A stretch of DNA of 64,000 nucleotides, from contig NZ_AP031498.1 in assembly GCF_042854845.1 (NCBI RefSeq), forward strand, positions 248,001 to 312,000. Direction: 5' to 3'. Of this stretch, positions 1-9,454 are shown piece by piece. The DNA comes from Maricurvus nonylphenolicus. Its GTDB lineage: Bacteria; Pseudomonadota; Gammaproteobacteria; Pseudomonadales; Cellvibrionaceae. The notes below the pieces were generated by a model, which was given only the letters and a program-made list of their open reading frames with translations, did not search any database and had not been told where the DNA came from. Each line of letters begins with the position of its first letter. The first letter of the stretch is position 1. Both the position numbers and the translations under genes were made by a program.

Positions 1-2
1 AA

Positions 3-152
3 GAAGTTGCAGAGGATGTCAGGGCGGAATATTACCGTCGCGGGCGTGATCTGGCGTTAGGGGCATTATTGTCACGCTTACGTGCTCGGGCAGATATTCG
101 AATCAATAGTGCCTTGCATGAATTAAATGATCCTCGTGGGGGAGGCGTATGA
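3..152 (+). CDS. C-terminal end of a PPIase (PpiC/SurA-like) protein, partial
   Basis: An open frame runs in from the left edge and stops at 150-152, giving about 49 residues that end in an Arg-rich helix (VRAEYYRRGRDLALG ... LRARADIRI). Periplasmic parvulin-type isomerases often end in a charged helix followed by a short strand of this kind. The SurA-N-like gene at 2488 makes that family plausible in this cluster. The stop overlaps the ATG of the following DUF3604 gene (ATGA), so the two genes are probably translationally coupled. The CDS itself is well supported; the family is inferred from a short tail. Confidence 0.5.
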   Translation, partial: EVAEDVRAEYYRRGRDLALGALLSRLRARADIRINSALHELNDPRGGGV

Positions 153-2482
153 TCTCGGGTTTTACCAAGGCCGGTTGGCGTAAAAAACTAGTCGTCAGCG
201 GTATAGTCATTGTTGTTCTGGCTTTCGTTGTCCTGCTTGAAACCTACGTGCGTATTGCCGATCCTGAAGGTTATTACCAAGAGGATCCTTTGCAGCCGGG
301 GCAATCTTCATCTCATAAAACGCCCCAGGCAAATATCGATCTTCGTTACGCTTCGCAACAGCAGGCCCGAGTTGAAGCTCAGGCGGCAAGTGAACTGGCA
401 GGTGATGATAAACAGATTCTTTTCGGCGACACCCATGTGCACACCACATGGTCGCTGGATGCGTTTATGTTTTCCCTGCCGGTGATGACTGGCAGCCGTG
501 GCGCTTACCCGCCTTCGGCGGCTTGTGATTATGCGCGCTATATTGCGCAATTGGATTTTTTCTTTTTGGCGGATCACGCTGAAAGCTACACACCTGAGCG
601 CTGGCAGCAGGCGCAAGAAGCCATACGCCATTGCAATGCGATCGCAGGAAGCCCTGACAATCCTGATCTGGTAGCTTTTATGGGATTTGAATGGTCGCAG
701 ATGGGTAATACACCTGAGGAGCACTACGGCCATCACAATGTGCTGTTTAAAGATATCGAGTCGCATCAATTACCTGCGAGACCTATTGCTGCATCTGGGC
801 TGGCTACCAGTGGCTTGCGTTCGGCTGGAGCGGCGCAGGCGATGGCAAAGGGGTTGCAGTGCTTGGATTCCGGTAATAAACCCTATTACCAATCGATGCT
901 GACCTTCTTTGAACAATTAAAACAAACGCCGGACTGCCTGCAAGGCGTGCCGAGTCCTGAGCTACCGACAAGTTGTTATGAAACGGCCGCAACACCAAAA
1001 CAGCTTTATCAAAAACTGGATGAGTGGGGTTTTGACACTCTGGTTGTCCCTCACGGCAGTAGCTGGGGAATTTATACCCCGCCGGGGGCAAGCTGGGATC
1101 ATCAATTGGTGAGAGACCATGTTGATGCAAATAAAGGGCGGTTGATTGAAGTCTATTCCGGTCATGGCAACTCCGAAACGTATCGCAGCTTTGTAGCCCG
1201 CGCTTACGATGAGAGTGGCAATATCGTTTGTCCTGAGCCGCGTGCCGATTATTTACCACGTTGTTGGCAAGCCGGTGAAATTATCAGAAAGCGTTGCCTA
1301 AAAGACAATGAGACAGTCGAAGAGTGTGAACAGCGAGCGCTACAGGCAAGAGCGCACTTTCTTGAATTGAATAATGTTTCATCCTGGCTGAGCGTACCCG
1401 CCTCCACGGTTGATGAGTGGCTGGATGCTGGCCAGGCTCGTGATGTCTTCGCCCCGGCGTTTAACTATGTACCGAAGAAATCCGTTCAGTATGGTTTGGC
1501 GTTAACCAATTTTGATGATCCGCAAAATCCGTTGCGCTACACGTGGGGATTTATTGGCTCTTCGGATACACATTTTGCCCGCCCGGGTAACGGCTTTAAA
1601 CAGTCCCCTCGAATTGGTACCGGTGATGCCGGTATGCGCGGTGGTAAAACCCCGTTTTGGCACTGGATGATTTATGAGAGGGGCAAGGGGGCACCGGAGT
1701 CCCGCTCCCGTTCCATTCTCGATATAGACAGATATAGAGACGCCGGGGTTTCAGAGCAGGAACGCAAAATGTCTTTCCTGACCGCAGGCGGTGTTGTTGC
1801 CGTGCATGCAAATGGACGCGATAGGGAAGCGATATGGAATGCCATGCAACGTAAAGAAGTTTACGGTACCAGCGGCCATCGTATTTTGTTGTGGTTTGAT
1901 TTGGTCAATGCGGCTGAAAACCAGAAAGCCCTGCCCATGGGCAGCGAGCTGGCATTACCGCACAACCCAACATTTAAAGTAACTGCCATTGGCTCGTTTA
2001 AACAGCAACCCGGTTGCCCGGATTACGTCAAGGCAGCGTTAACTGATCGAAGGTTACAGAAACTCGGCAATGGTGAATGTTATAACCCAAGCAATGAGCG
2101 ATACATGATTGATCGCATCGAGGTAACCCGCATTAGGCCGCAACAATATCCTGGGGAGCCAGTGGATGCGCTTATTGAAGACAATTGGAAAACCTTTCAA
2201 TGCACGCCTTCCCCAAGTGGTTGCACGGTAACCTTTACTGACGAAGATTTTGCGAGCCAGCAACGCGATGCCCTTTACTATGTAAGAGCCATTGAAGAAA
2301 AAACGCCCATGATTAATGGCGGTAATCTAAGAGCAGAATTCAATGATAAGGGTGAGGTCGTTGGTATTAATCCTTGTTATGGCGGCATACGTACACCCAC
2401 AGACGATGACTGTACGGTTATGCAAGGCCAGCGGGCATGGTCATCGCCCATATTTGTCAACTTTCTAAATAAACAAAAGTAG
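149..2482 (+). CDS. DUF3604 family protein, PHP-like metal-dependent hydrolase (copy 1)
   Basis: 777 aa. It has an N-terminal hydrophobic segment (about residues 14-31), so it is probably anchored in the membrane or exported. The main domain opens with FGDTHVHTTWS, where H96 and H98 form the H-x-H metal motif typical of PHP-like phosphoesterases. Other likely metal or active-site segments are ADHAES, GHHN, VPHGSSWG, VYSGHGNSE, SSDTHFARPG and TSGHR. The family is known from sequence and I know of no established substrate. A paralogue of almost the same length lies at 4272. The gene overlaps the upstream PPIase-like gene by ATGA and is followed 5 bases later by the SurA-N-like gene. The family call is firm; a hydrolytic role is inferred. 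Confidence 0.9.
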   Translation: MISGFTKAGWRKKLVVSGIVIVVLAFVVLLETYVRIADPEGYYQEDPLQPGQSSSHKTPQANIDLRYASQQQARVEAQAASELAGDDKQILFGDTHVHTTWSLDAFMFSLPVMTGSRGAYPPSAACDYARYIAQLDFFFLADHAESYTPERWQQAQEAIRHCNAIAGSPDNPDLVAFMGFEWSQMGNTPEEHYGHHNVLFKDIESHQLPARPIAASGLATSGLRSAGAAQAMAKGLQCLDSGNKPYYQSMLTFFEQLKQTPDCLQGVPSPELPTSCYETAATPKQLYQKLDEWGFDTLVVPHGSSWGIYTPPGASWDHQLVRDHVDANKGRLIEVYSGHGNSETYRSFVARAYDESGNIVCPEPRADYLPRCWQAGEIIRKRCLKDNETVEECEQRALQARAHFLELNNVSSWLSVPASTVDEWLDAGQARDVFAPAFNYVPKKSVQYGLALTNFDDPQNPLRYTWGFIGSSDTHFARPGNGFKQSPRIGTGDAGMRGGKTPFWHWMIYERGKGAPESRSRSILDIDRYRDAGVSEQERKMSFLTAGGVVAVHANGRDREAIWNAMQRKEVYGTSGHRILLWFDLVNAAENQKALPMGSELALPHNPTFKVTAIGSFKQQPGCPDYVKAALTDRRLQKLGNGECYNPSNERYMIDRIEVTRIRPQQYPGEPVDALIEDNWKTFQCTPSPSGCTVTFTDEDFASQQRDALYYVRAIEEKTPMINGGNLRAEFNDKGEVVGINPCYGGIRTPTDDDCTVMQGQRAWSSPIFVNFLNKQK

Positions 2483-2487
2483 CCGTT

Positions 2488-2994
2488 ATGTATTCACGTG
2501 ACGTGACAGACACATCAGGAGAGCAGCAAGAAGGCGGATGGTTGTCATCGCTGTGGTTACCTTGCGGGTGCGCGATGATCGGCGTTGTTATTGCTTTGGC
2601 GCAAGCGTTTGGCGTGCTCAGTGATCTGCCTGATACGGTTGCGGTAAAGGTTAACCAATCAGAAATATATATGACGGACTATCAGCGGGCCTTGGCGCTG
2701 ATGGCAAGCGAAAAGCGTGGTGAATTAACGCTACAAGATAAACAGCTGGTATTGGATAGACTGATTGAAGAGGAATTATTGGTACAGCACGGTATGTCCC
2801 TGGATCTGTTGAGAAAAGATAAGAATTTTCGATCCGATGTTGTTCAATCGTTAATGATACGTGTAGCCAATACTGTCGAGGTGAGTGAAGGTTGGGGTGA
2901 GGTAAATAACGACACGATTCCTGAAAGTGAAAAAGCGTTGCGGCAATTTATCGCACAGTTACGCGCTGAGGCAGAGATTACATGGGTAGAGTAA
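2488..2994 (+). CDS. SurA-N-like chaperone domain protein without PPIase domain
   Basis: 168 aa with one hydrophobic segment at about residues 24-42, so it is probably anchored to the inner membrane facing the periplasm. Residues 50-120 (VAVKVNQSEIYMTDYQRAL ... QLVLDRLIEEELLVQHG) match the N-terminal chaperone domain of SurA/PpiD/PpiC-type proteins. The protein ends where a parvulin domain would begin, and no G-x-L-G or catalytic parvulin motif is seen. It lies between a DUF3604 gene (5-base gap) and the HupE-like gene (13-base overlap), so co-expression is likely. It may help fold or deliver its exported neighbours. Function is inferred; the fold assignment is moderately secure. Confidence 0.65.
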   Translation: MYSRDVTDTSGEQQEGGWLSSLWLPCGCAMIGVVIALAQAFGVLSDLPDTVAVKVNQSEIYMTDYQRALALMASEKRGELTLQDKQLVLDRLIEEELLVQHGMSLDLLRKDKNFRSDVVQSLMIRVANTVEVSEGWGEVNNDTIPESEKALRQFIAQLRAEAEITWVE

Positions 2995-4217
2995 GTTTAC
3001 GAATGCCAGGTTTATACTCAGTGAAGGCATTGCTGTGCTTACTGGGTTGCCTCCTGTCTTTGCAAGTCTATGGGCATAATGCCAGTCAGTCATTTTCGCG
3101 ATGGGTTATTGAAGGCGATAAAGTGGAAGTGACCTTTACAGTTGGTTCCCGGGAAGTGACTCGCTTACCTTTAATAGAAAGTGAAGCCCCAAATCTCGAT
3201 CGCTTGCTGTCTGCGCATTTACTGCGAACCCTGCAGGTGTCTGCGGCGGGGCAGGATTGTCACGTCGACTCTGAGGGGGAGGTTATAGCGGCCGAGCGTG
3301 GACTGATGCGCAAAAAAATCACCTATATCTGCCCGGAAGGTGATGCCTATTTCATAGCCGTAAACAGTTTTTTCTCAGTGGCATCCAGCCATGTTCATTA
3401 TGCGAGTGTTGATATCTCCAGTGGTCAAGATCAGCAATATTTGTTTACCAGCAACAGGCGTGTTCATGATCTAAACACGGGGGCTGGCGCAAGTGACAAT
3501 CTGGGTTCTGCAATATTGCAGTATTTGGAGTTGGGGGTCTTTCATATTATTGCCGGGATAGATCACCTGGCGTTTCTATTGGCGCTGATATTGATGTCGC
3601 GCCGCTTAAGCTATCTAGTCTGGATTGTATCGGGATTCACCCTAGGGCATAGCATTACCTTAAGTCTTGCGGCACTGGGTCTGGTAACGCCAGATATTGG
3701 CGTAGTTGAAGCATTAATTGGTTTTAGTATTGCTGTTGTGGCCATCGAGAATATTGCCGCAACAGGCTCCAGGGCCAAGCAGCTGTCGCGGTTATTCTCT
3801 CTGTTGCTGTTGGGATTGGCAGGTTTGTCGTATCTGGCAGGCAGAAGTGAAGTGTGGCTGAGTCTTATCGGCATGGCGCTATTTAGTCTTGCCTACTTAC
3901 CTATGGCCAGTGACAAAGATGCCGCCTTGGCATCTCGTCCGCTGCTTACCTTGATATTTGGTCTTGTCCATGGCTTTGGCTTTGCCGGTGTATTGAGTGA
4001 TGTGGGTTTGCCGGATGGCATGCACTTGCCGGCACTGGCAGGTTTTAATATTGGCGTTGAGATAGGGCAGCTGTTGTTTGTTGTTTTCTGTTGCTGCCTG
4101 TTGAGGTGTGTTCAATTGCTTGGTGTTGGTTTAAGGGAATTTGTGCTGTCCCGTTTTATCTCGTCAATTCTGTTGGGATTGGGCAGCTACTGGCTGGTGA
4201 TTCGCAGCTTGGCCTAA
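2982..4217 (+). CDS. HupE/UreJ-type membrane protein with exported N-terminal domain
   Basis: 411 aa. A signal-like segment (about residues 12-31) is followed by a soluble domain to about residue 170 and then six or seven membrane helices. Family motifs are clear: FHIIAGIDHLAF (H188, D194, H195), LGHSITLSLA (H223), GLVHGFGFAG (H330) and FNIGVEIGQL (E360). HupE/UreJ proteins are linked to nickel or cobalt uptake, but this long two-domain subgroup (HupE/UreJ_2) is uncharacterised. It overlaps the SurA-N-like gene by 13 bases. ATG 3003 is an alternative start. Its position between two putative metallohydrolase genes suggests metal supply, which is inference. Confidence 0.85.
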   Translation: MGRVSLRMPGLYSVKALLCLLGCLLSLQVYGHNASQSFSRWVIEGDKVEVTFTVGSREVTRLPLIESEAPNLDRLLSAHLLRTLQVSAAGQDCHVDSEGEVIAAERGLMRKKITYICPEGDAYFIAVNSFFSVASSHVHYASVDISSGQDQQYLFTSNRRVHDLNTGAGASDNLGSAILQYLELGVFHIIAGIDHLAFLLALILMSRRLSYLVWIVSGFTLGHSITLSLAALGLVTPDIGVVEALIGFSIAVVAIENIAATGSRAKQLSRLFSLLLLGLAGLSYLAGRSEVWLSLIGMALFSLAYLPMASDKDAALASRPLLTLIFGLVHGFGFAGVLSDVGLPDGMHLPALAGFNIGVEIGQLLFVVFCCCLLRCVQLLGVGLREFVLSRFISSILLGLGSYWLVIRSLA

Positions 4218-4271
4218 TAATGTGAAACAAAAAAAGAATGGCAACCTTATGTTGTTGGTAGAGGAGTAAAC

Positions 4272-6575
4272 ATGAGAAAGCTTTATTGGCTGGCGGCTAT
4301 GATGACGGCTATAGTAGCGGTTGGTTTGATAATTCTATTGTCCGGTAAAGCGCCAGATAGCGCTTATAAAATATTGCCTACCTACTTTGCGGACCCGCAG
4401 CAGCTGTGGAAAGAGACTCCACTCGATAATCAACCGGTAACAGAAGCACGCATACCAGCATCCGTTGTTGCGGACAGATCGAAGGCGAGAGCACACGCGA
4501 ATACCCCCTCTAGCGAAAAGCAAATTCTCTTTGGCGACACTCACGTGCATACCACCAACTCTGCTGATGCTTTTATGTACAGCCTGCCCTTGATTCATGG
4601 AGCCAGGGGGGCTTTTCCTCCGGCCTATGCCTGTGACTATGCCCGCTTTGTATCGCAGTTGGATTTTTTCTTTTTAACGGATCATGCCGAAAGCTATACA
4701 CCCACACAATGGCGTGATGCCATTGAAGCGATCAAACATTGCAATCGCCTTGCGGGTGATACTGGTGATGCAGATCTGGTGGCCTTTATGGGCTGGGAAT
4801 GGACTCAGGTCGGGGCTACTGCAGAGCAACATTATGGCCATCACAATGTGCTATTCAAAAATATTGAAGAACTGCCTGCCAGACCTATTGCGTCGGTAGG
4901 CGCTGGTGTATCAACCATTGCTTCCCGAAGTAATAAATCTAAACAACCATCGATTTTGCAATGGTTAGATCCGAGACATAAAGACTACCTGCGCTCTTAT
5001 AATGATTGGGTGGATATAATGGCAGCCACACCCGTGTGTGATCCTGACATTGCCAGTCCATCGCTGCCTGCTGATTGTTATGAAACCGCTCTAACACCGT
5101 CGGAGCTGTTTCGAAAACTCGATCAGTGGGGCGGAGAGCATCTGGTGATTCCCCACGGGATGAGTTGGGGCTTCTATACCCCGCCTGGTGCTTCGTGGGA
5201 GCATTCGCTAAAAGCAAAAAATAGTGACCCCAGTAAAACCTCGCTGATTGAGGTTTACTCTGGTCACGGTAATTCAGAAGTGTTTAGGGATTTTGCGGTT
5301 CGCAAAAAAGATGACAATGGAGGCTGGTATTGCCCCGACCCCCAAGCAAACTATTTACCTGCCTGTTGGCAGGCGGGTGAAATTATTAGGGGGCGTTGTT
5401 TGGCTCAAGGAGAGACGAGTGAGGAGTGTGAAAACAGAGCCACGCTGGCACGCAAAAACTATGTGCAAGTCGATACCATACATGGCTTTTTGACGGTACC
5501 GGACAGCCATCCCGAAGAGTGGCTGGATGCCGGGCAGGCACGGGATGTTTTTTTGCCGGCCTTTAACTATCGGCCAAAAAAATCGGCGCAGTATGGTTTG
5601 GCGTTGCAGGATTTTTCTGATGTTGAATCCCCCAAACGTTATCGCTGGGGTTTTATAGCTTCTACCGATACCCATTCCGCCAGGGCTGGTCACGGCTTCA
5701 AGCAGATAAACCGCCTGTTTACCGCCGATGCCAACGGCGTGCGATCATCATTTTGGACTATGTTAAATCGCTCAACGGTAAACTTGCCTGAAGCCGCTGC
5801 CCACTCTCTACCGGTAGAGGCAATCGATCCGGTAAAAGCGGGCATTTATGCCTCTGAATTTGAACGAACAACGTCCTTTATGAGTGCCGGTGGATTGGCG
5901 GCGGTGCATGCAGAGAGGCGTGATCGCGATGCGATTTGGGATGCGATGAAACGGCGCGAAGTTTATGGCACCAGTGGTCATCGCATTTTACTGTGGTTTG
6001 ATCTGCTCAATGCAACCGATTCAGAGAAAACACTGCCGATGGGCAGTGAGGTGACTATGGGGCAGGCACCTCGATTCAGAGTCAGTGCCAAGGGGTCATT
6101 CAAACAACTACCCGGTTGCCCGGATTATGTGGTGAAGGCAATGGCTGAGCGACGTCTTGAGCGTATGTCCTTGGGGGAGTGTTATTATCCATCGGATACC
6201 CGCTATGCCATAGACCGTATTGAAGTGGTGAAAATTACCCCGCAGGCCTTTGACAATGAACCGGTTGCCCCTTTGATCGAGGATAAATGGAAGGTCTTTA
6301 CCTGTGAGACCTCCGAGTCAGGCTGTACTATCGAATTCAGTGATCCGGATTTTGTGAGAGGTGAACGTACAGCCATATATTATGTGCGTGCTATCGAAGA
6401 GCCGACTGCGACAATAAATGGTGCTAATCTTAGAGCAAGCTTTGATAAAGCTGGCGAGGTAACAGAGGTTGACCCTTGTTATGGAGACTATCGCACGCCT
6501 TCTACCGATGACTGTCTGGCAGAGCTTGGCCAGAGGGCATGGTCATCCCCCATTTATGTGGATTTTGAGCGTTAG
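4272..6575 (+). CDS. DUF3604 family protein, PHP-like metal-dependent hydrolase (copy 2)
   Basis: 767 aa and paralogous to the protein at 149-2482 over its whole length. It has an N-terminal membrane segment (about residues 6-23), then FGDTHVHTTNS with H91 and H93, TDHAES, GHHN, IPHGMSWG, VYSGHGNSE, STDTHSARAG and TSGHR, so every putative metal or active-site block of copy 1 is kept. The N-terminal 80 residues and the mid-region around residues 215-250 diverge, which suggests a different substrate or partner. A purine-rich RBS (GGTAGAGGAG) precedes ATG 4272. The symporter gene follows after two bases. The substrate is unknown. Confidence 0.9.
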   Translation: MRKLYWLAAMMTAIVAVGLIILLSGKAPDSAYKILPTYFADPQQLWKETPLDNQPVTEARIPASVVADRSKARAHANTPSSEKQILFGDTHVHTTNSADAFMYSLPLIHGARGAFPPAYACDYARFVSQLDFFFLTDHAESYTPTQWRDAIEAIKHCNRLAGDTGDADLVAFMGWEWTQVGATAEQHYGHHNVLFKNIEELPARPIASVGAGVSTIASRSNKSKQPSILQWLDPRHKDYLRSYNDWVDIMAATPVCDPDIASPSLPADCYETALTPSELFRKLDQWGGEHLVIPHGMSWGFYTPPGASWEHSLKAKNSDPSKTSLIEVYSGHGNSEVFRDFAVRKKDDNGGWYCPDPQANYLPACWQAGEIIRGRCLAQGETSEECENRATLARKNYVQVDTIHGFLTVPDSHPEEWLDAGQARDVFLPAFNYRPKKSAQYGLALQDFSDVESPKRYRWGFIASTDTHSARAGHGFKQINRLFTADANGVRSSFWTMLNRSTVNLPEAAAHSLPVEAIDPVKAGIYASEFERTTSFMSAGGLAAVHAERRDRDAIWDAMKRREVYGTSGHRILLWFDLLNATDSEKTLPMGSEVTMGQAPRFRVSAKGSFKQLPGCPDYVVKAMAERRLERMSLGECYYPSDTRYAIDRIEVVKITPQAFDNEPVAPLIEDKWKVFTCETSESGCTIEFSDPDFVRGERTAIYYVRAIEEPTATINGANLRASFDKAGEVTEVDPCYGDYRTPSTDDCLAELGQRAWSSPIYVDFER

Positions 6576-6577
6576 AT

Positions 6578-7993
6578 TTGGCCAAGCTACATTTTAAGAG
6601 CAAATTCAGTTACGGCCTGGGGCAGTGGGGATGGGCGGCTAAGGATAGCTGCTTTCAATTCTTTCTGTTTTTCTATTATACCCACCTGCTTGGTCTTTCT
6701 CCTTTTCTTGCTGGCTTGGCTGCTCTTCTGGCGTTAGTTGTCGACGCTATTACCGATCCCTTGGTTGGTCATTTATCGGATAGTGTCTCAAACAAAAAAT
6801 GGGGCCGTAGGCACCCCTTTATGTTGTTTGCGTTACTGCCATTCTTTATTTCATTTGTCGGGGTTTTTTATCCGCCGTCAGGTCTGTCACAAGATAACTT
6901 GTTTTTGTGGTACTTGTTGTCATCGATAGCCGTGAGGGTATCGCTTACCGTATTTTCCGTACCGCATATGGCGTTAGGCGCGGAATTAACCGCCGACTAT
7001 AACGAACGCACGCATGTTGTTGTTTACAGAAGCTCGCTTGCCTATATCGGAGGTATTGCCATTCAGCTTGTTGCCTGGTTTGTGTTTATTCCGATGGCAG
7101 CAAAAAAAAGTTCGCCGATTGAAGGTTTTCAATATATAGGCATCCTGGGCGCTACCATGGGTTTGGTGGGTATGATGGTCGCTATTTGGGGGACGCGTAA
7201 GCATATTCCTCATTTGATTAAAATTTCAGAGCGGCAAGAGCGGCAGCCTTGGCATTCAGCATTTGGCAACTTGATTTCACTGTTTAAGTTTTCATCGGTT
7301 AGGGCGCTGTTATTGGGGTGCCTGTGTGTGGCCATAGCGGGAGGCGTTTCCAACTCCCTACTTATTTATATCAATACACTTTTTTATGGTTTTGAAAGCA
7401 CACAAGTCGGTGTGTTTATGTTATGTGTGCTCCTGTCACTATTACCTGCGGCCTGGTTATCATTAAAGGCAACACGTTATATCGGCAAGAGTAAGGCGTT
7501 AATGGGTTGTTTGCTGGTAGCGGCATGTTTGGGCCCTGCTCCTGTAGTTGCGCATCTGTTCGGTATTACGCCACCCAGTGGTAGTAGCGGATTATTGCTG
7601 GTCATTTGCCTGTTCATCATTTTTCAACAAACGTTCTTTATTGCCCACATCAACAGCTTTGCTTCAATAGTACCGGATGTGGCCGATGAAATGGCATTAA
7701 CCTCTGGGTTGCGTCAGGAGGGATTGCTGAATTCAGCGATAATGCTGATCCAGAAAATGTCATTCGGTGTGGGCACATTTATCGCCGGTATTGTGGTTGA
7801 ATTGGCGCAGGTTCCTGACTATGAAAATATACAGCTGCTGCCTGAATACTCTCTGCCTTCCTTGGCGGCTGTATTTGCTCTGACAAGCTTTTTATTGCCC
7901 CTTATCGCCGTATTGTTTTTTTCGCGCTATAACGCAAACTATTCCAACTACCTCGAGGTGCGGGAATCGCTTGAAAAAAGTAGACCTAACTAG
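6578..7993 (+). CDS. MFS transporter, GPH glycoside-cation symporter family
   Basis: 471 aa and about 12 membrane helices. The N-terminus (FSYGLGQWGWAAKDSCFQFF ...) and the segment DAITDPLVGHLSDS followed by KWGRRHPF are signatures of the GPH (MelB-like) branch, which imports glycosides with Na+ or H+. The start is TTG 6578, two bases after the DUF3604 stop, so the gene is probably coupled to the operon. It converges on the AraC gene, and the two stop codons overlap within a CTAG. It most likely imports the product released by the nearby hydrolases. The substrate cannot be read from the sequence. Confidence 0.87.
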   Translation: MAKLHFKSKFSYGLGQWGWAAKDSCFQFFLFFYYTHLLGLSPFLAGLAALLALVVDAITDPLVGHLSDSVSNKKWGRRHPFMLFALLPFFISFVGVFYPPSGLSQDNLFLWYLLSSIAVRVSLTVFSVPHMALGAELTADYNERTHVVVYRSSLAYIGGIAIQLVAWFVFIPMAAKKSSPIEGFQYIGILGATMGLVGMMVAIWGTRKHIPHLIKISERQERQPWHSAFGNLISLFKFSSVRALLLGCLCVAIAGGVSNSLLIYINTLFYGFESTQVGVFMLCVLLSLLPAAWLSLKATRYIGKSKALMGCLLVAACLGPAPVVAHLFGITPPSGSSGLLLVICLFIIFQQTFFIAHINSFASIVPDVADEMALTSGLRQEGLLNSAIMLIQKMSFGVGTFIAGIVVELAQVPDYENIQLLPEYSLPSLAAVFALTSFLLPLIAVLFFSRYNANYSNYLEVRESLEKSRPN

Positions 7994-9159
7994 ACCTGCT
8001 GGCTTTCGATGGGAGATTCTGGCTGATCGCCGTCCTGCGGCAATTGGGGAATTTGTTTTTTGGTTCTATAGTCTATCGGGCTGCAGCCTGTGTGTTGATG
8101 GAAGCAGCGAGAAAAGTAGAGCGCATCGTTGTAACCCACCATGTCAGCAATACGGCTAACCGGCTGGTCAGTTTGTTGCAGCAGTTGCGCTGCTCGGGTC
8201 ATACGGTGCTCATCGCGCCAGCGTACGATCGTTGTGCCTGTGTGCTGTTTGAATAACGAAGAAAGACGCGCAACAGACAGACCTATATCTTTTGCCAGTG
8301 TGGCCACGGAAAACGACTTGTTATAGTTGGCTAAGATATAATCCTTGGCTTGAATGATTCGACGATCGACTTTGGTGTTTACTGTTGCTGGTGCAATTTT
8401 CTGACAGTGAATAAGAATCTGTTCAAGTAAATTGGCAGATAGCCTTTCTGTTAATTCATGCTGATCAAAGCGTATATCCAGTAACTCTGTAAAGAGCGAT
8501 TGTATCTTTTCCAGGGCTTGGCCTGAGCTTTGGATATGGTAAATATTGGGGCCTATCTCGGGCCACTGTAGGAGGTCCAGCCAATCATCTTGCAAAATAA
8601 AATAGACCCATTGATGTTCCCAAACTTCACAGTCAGTGTGGCGTTGATAATCATAGAGGGCATCGGGTGAGAGCAGGACCAGGTCGCCTGGCTGGCTAAC
8701 CAATTGATTGCGAATGCAATTGTAAGAGCCCTGGCCTTCGGTCGTTAATTGTAGTGTCCAGCCGACTTTGACATTAGGGCGGCGAGTCACAAAATCACTG
8801 ACGGTATTGCGGGCACAGCGTGTCACCCCTGGCGCTACACGTTTTTTTATCTGTGGATCGACATTTTCCAAAACGGCGTAAAGCTCTGTGATAAACAGAC
8901 ATGCTTGTTGGTCACTAAAGCTATGGGTATTTTTGAAACTTGCTTGCCAGCGAGCCAAGAGCGCTTCCAGTTTTGGTTGCTCGATTAGCATCACGGGAGG
9001 CATCACCGTCTCAGGCAGATCGCAGGTGAGGGTATAAAACGGACTGCCCTTGTGATCTCCCCAGACGATTTTAATGCAGAAAATATAATCTTCCCTGCAG
9101 ACGGGCTGTCTGTTGGCCAGCTGCCAGTATATGTTTGCAGCTCTCTGCAGTTCAGTCAT
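7990..9159 (-). CDS. AraC-family transcriptional regulator with long N-terminal extension
   Basis: 389 aa. The C-terminal third (from about residue 270: RRIIQAKDYILANYNKSFSV ... IADMVGYNDALYFSRCFHQ) holds the two helix-turn-helix units of AraC. The middle (GWTLQLTTEGQGSYNC ... QPGDLVLLSP) is an AraC-type cupin sensor domain. About 110 residues precede the cupin, more than in arabinose-type AraC. They are in frame and rich in normal codons, so either the start is right or an internal start is used. The gene is divergent from the GH3/sulfatase operon across 295 bases and is the obvious candidate local regulator. The effector is unknown. Confidence 0.88.
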   Translation of the reverse strand: MTELQRAANIYWQLANRQPVCREDYIFCIKIVWGDHKGSPFYTLTCDLPETVMPPVMLIEQPKLEALLARWQASFKNTHSFSDQQACLFITELYAVLENVDPQIKKRVAPGVTRCARNTVSDFVTRRPNVKVGWTLQLTTEGQGSYNCIRNQLVSQPGDLVLLSPDALYDYQRHTDCEVWEHQWVYFILQDDWLDLLQWPEIGPNIYHIQSSGQALEKIQSLFTELLDIRFDQHELTERLSANLLEQILIHCQKIAPATVNTKVDRRIIQAKDYILANYNKSFSVATLAKDIGLSVARLSSLFKQHTGTTIVRWRDEHRMTRAAQLLQQTDQPVSRIADMVGYNDALYFSRCFHQHTGCSPIDYRTKKQIPQLPQDGDQPESPIESQQV

Positions 9160-9454
9160 CTACCCTGGGTCTCCTCTCCGCTATGTAATGATGCTTACGA
9201 CTATAAGATGGGGCTGCTTCGGGCATATATTCATTTCTTATAATAGCAACCAGAGCTTATATGCATAGTAAATATATGTAATGTTGGGGTCTTATGCCGG
9301 GCTTGAGCCATAACAATAATAAATTTCTCCATGTCCTTGTGATATTCCTGCATTCTCATTGCTGGCCACAGTTGCAAGAATGATTACAGTCAGTACCAGT
9401 GTAAGTAGAGAGTGGGCTGGTAATCAATATCTTGTAGATTCCGGAGTGTAGTAG
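9160..9454. promoter_or_regulatory. Divergent promoter region between araC-like gene and GH3
   Basis: 295 bases separate the divergent regulator and GH3 genes. The region must hold both promoters and probably the AraC operator. A GGAG Shine-Dalgarno (9443-9446) lies eight bases before GH3 ATG 9455. No operator half-sites could be fixed with confidence by eye. Confidence 0.45.

Noticed and set aside
2488..2994. Pseudogene remnant of a PPIase
   Set aside because: The frame is intact, with tight junctions to both neighbours; more likely a chaperone-only protein.
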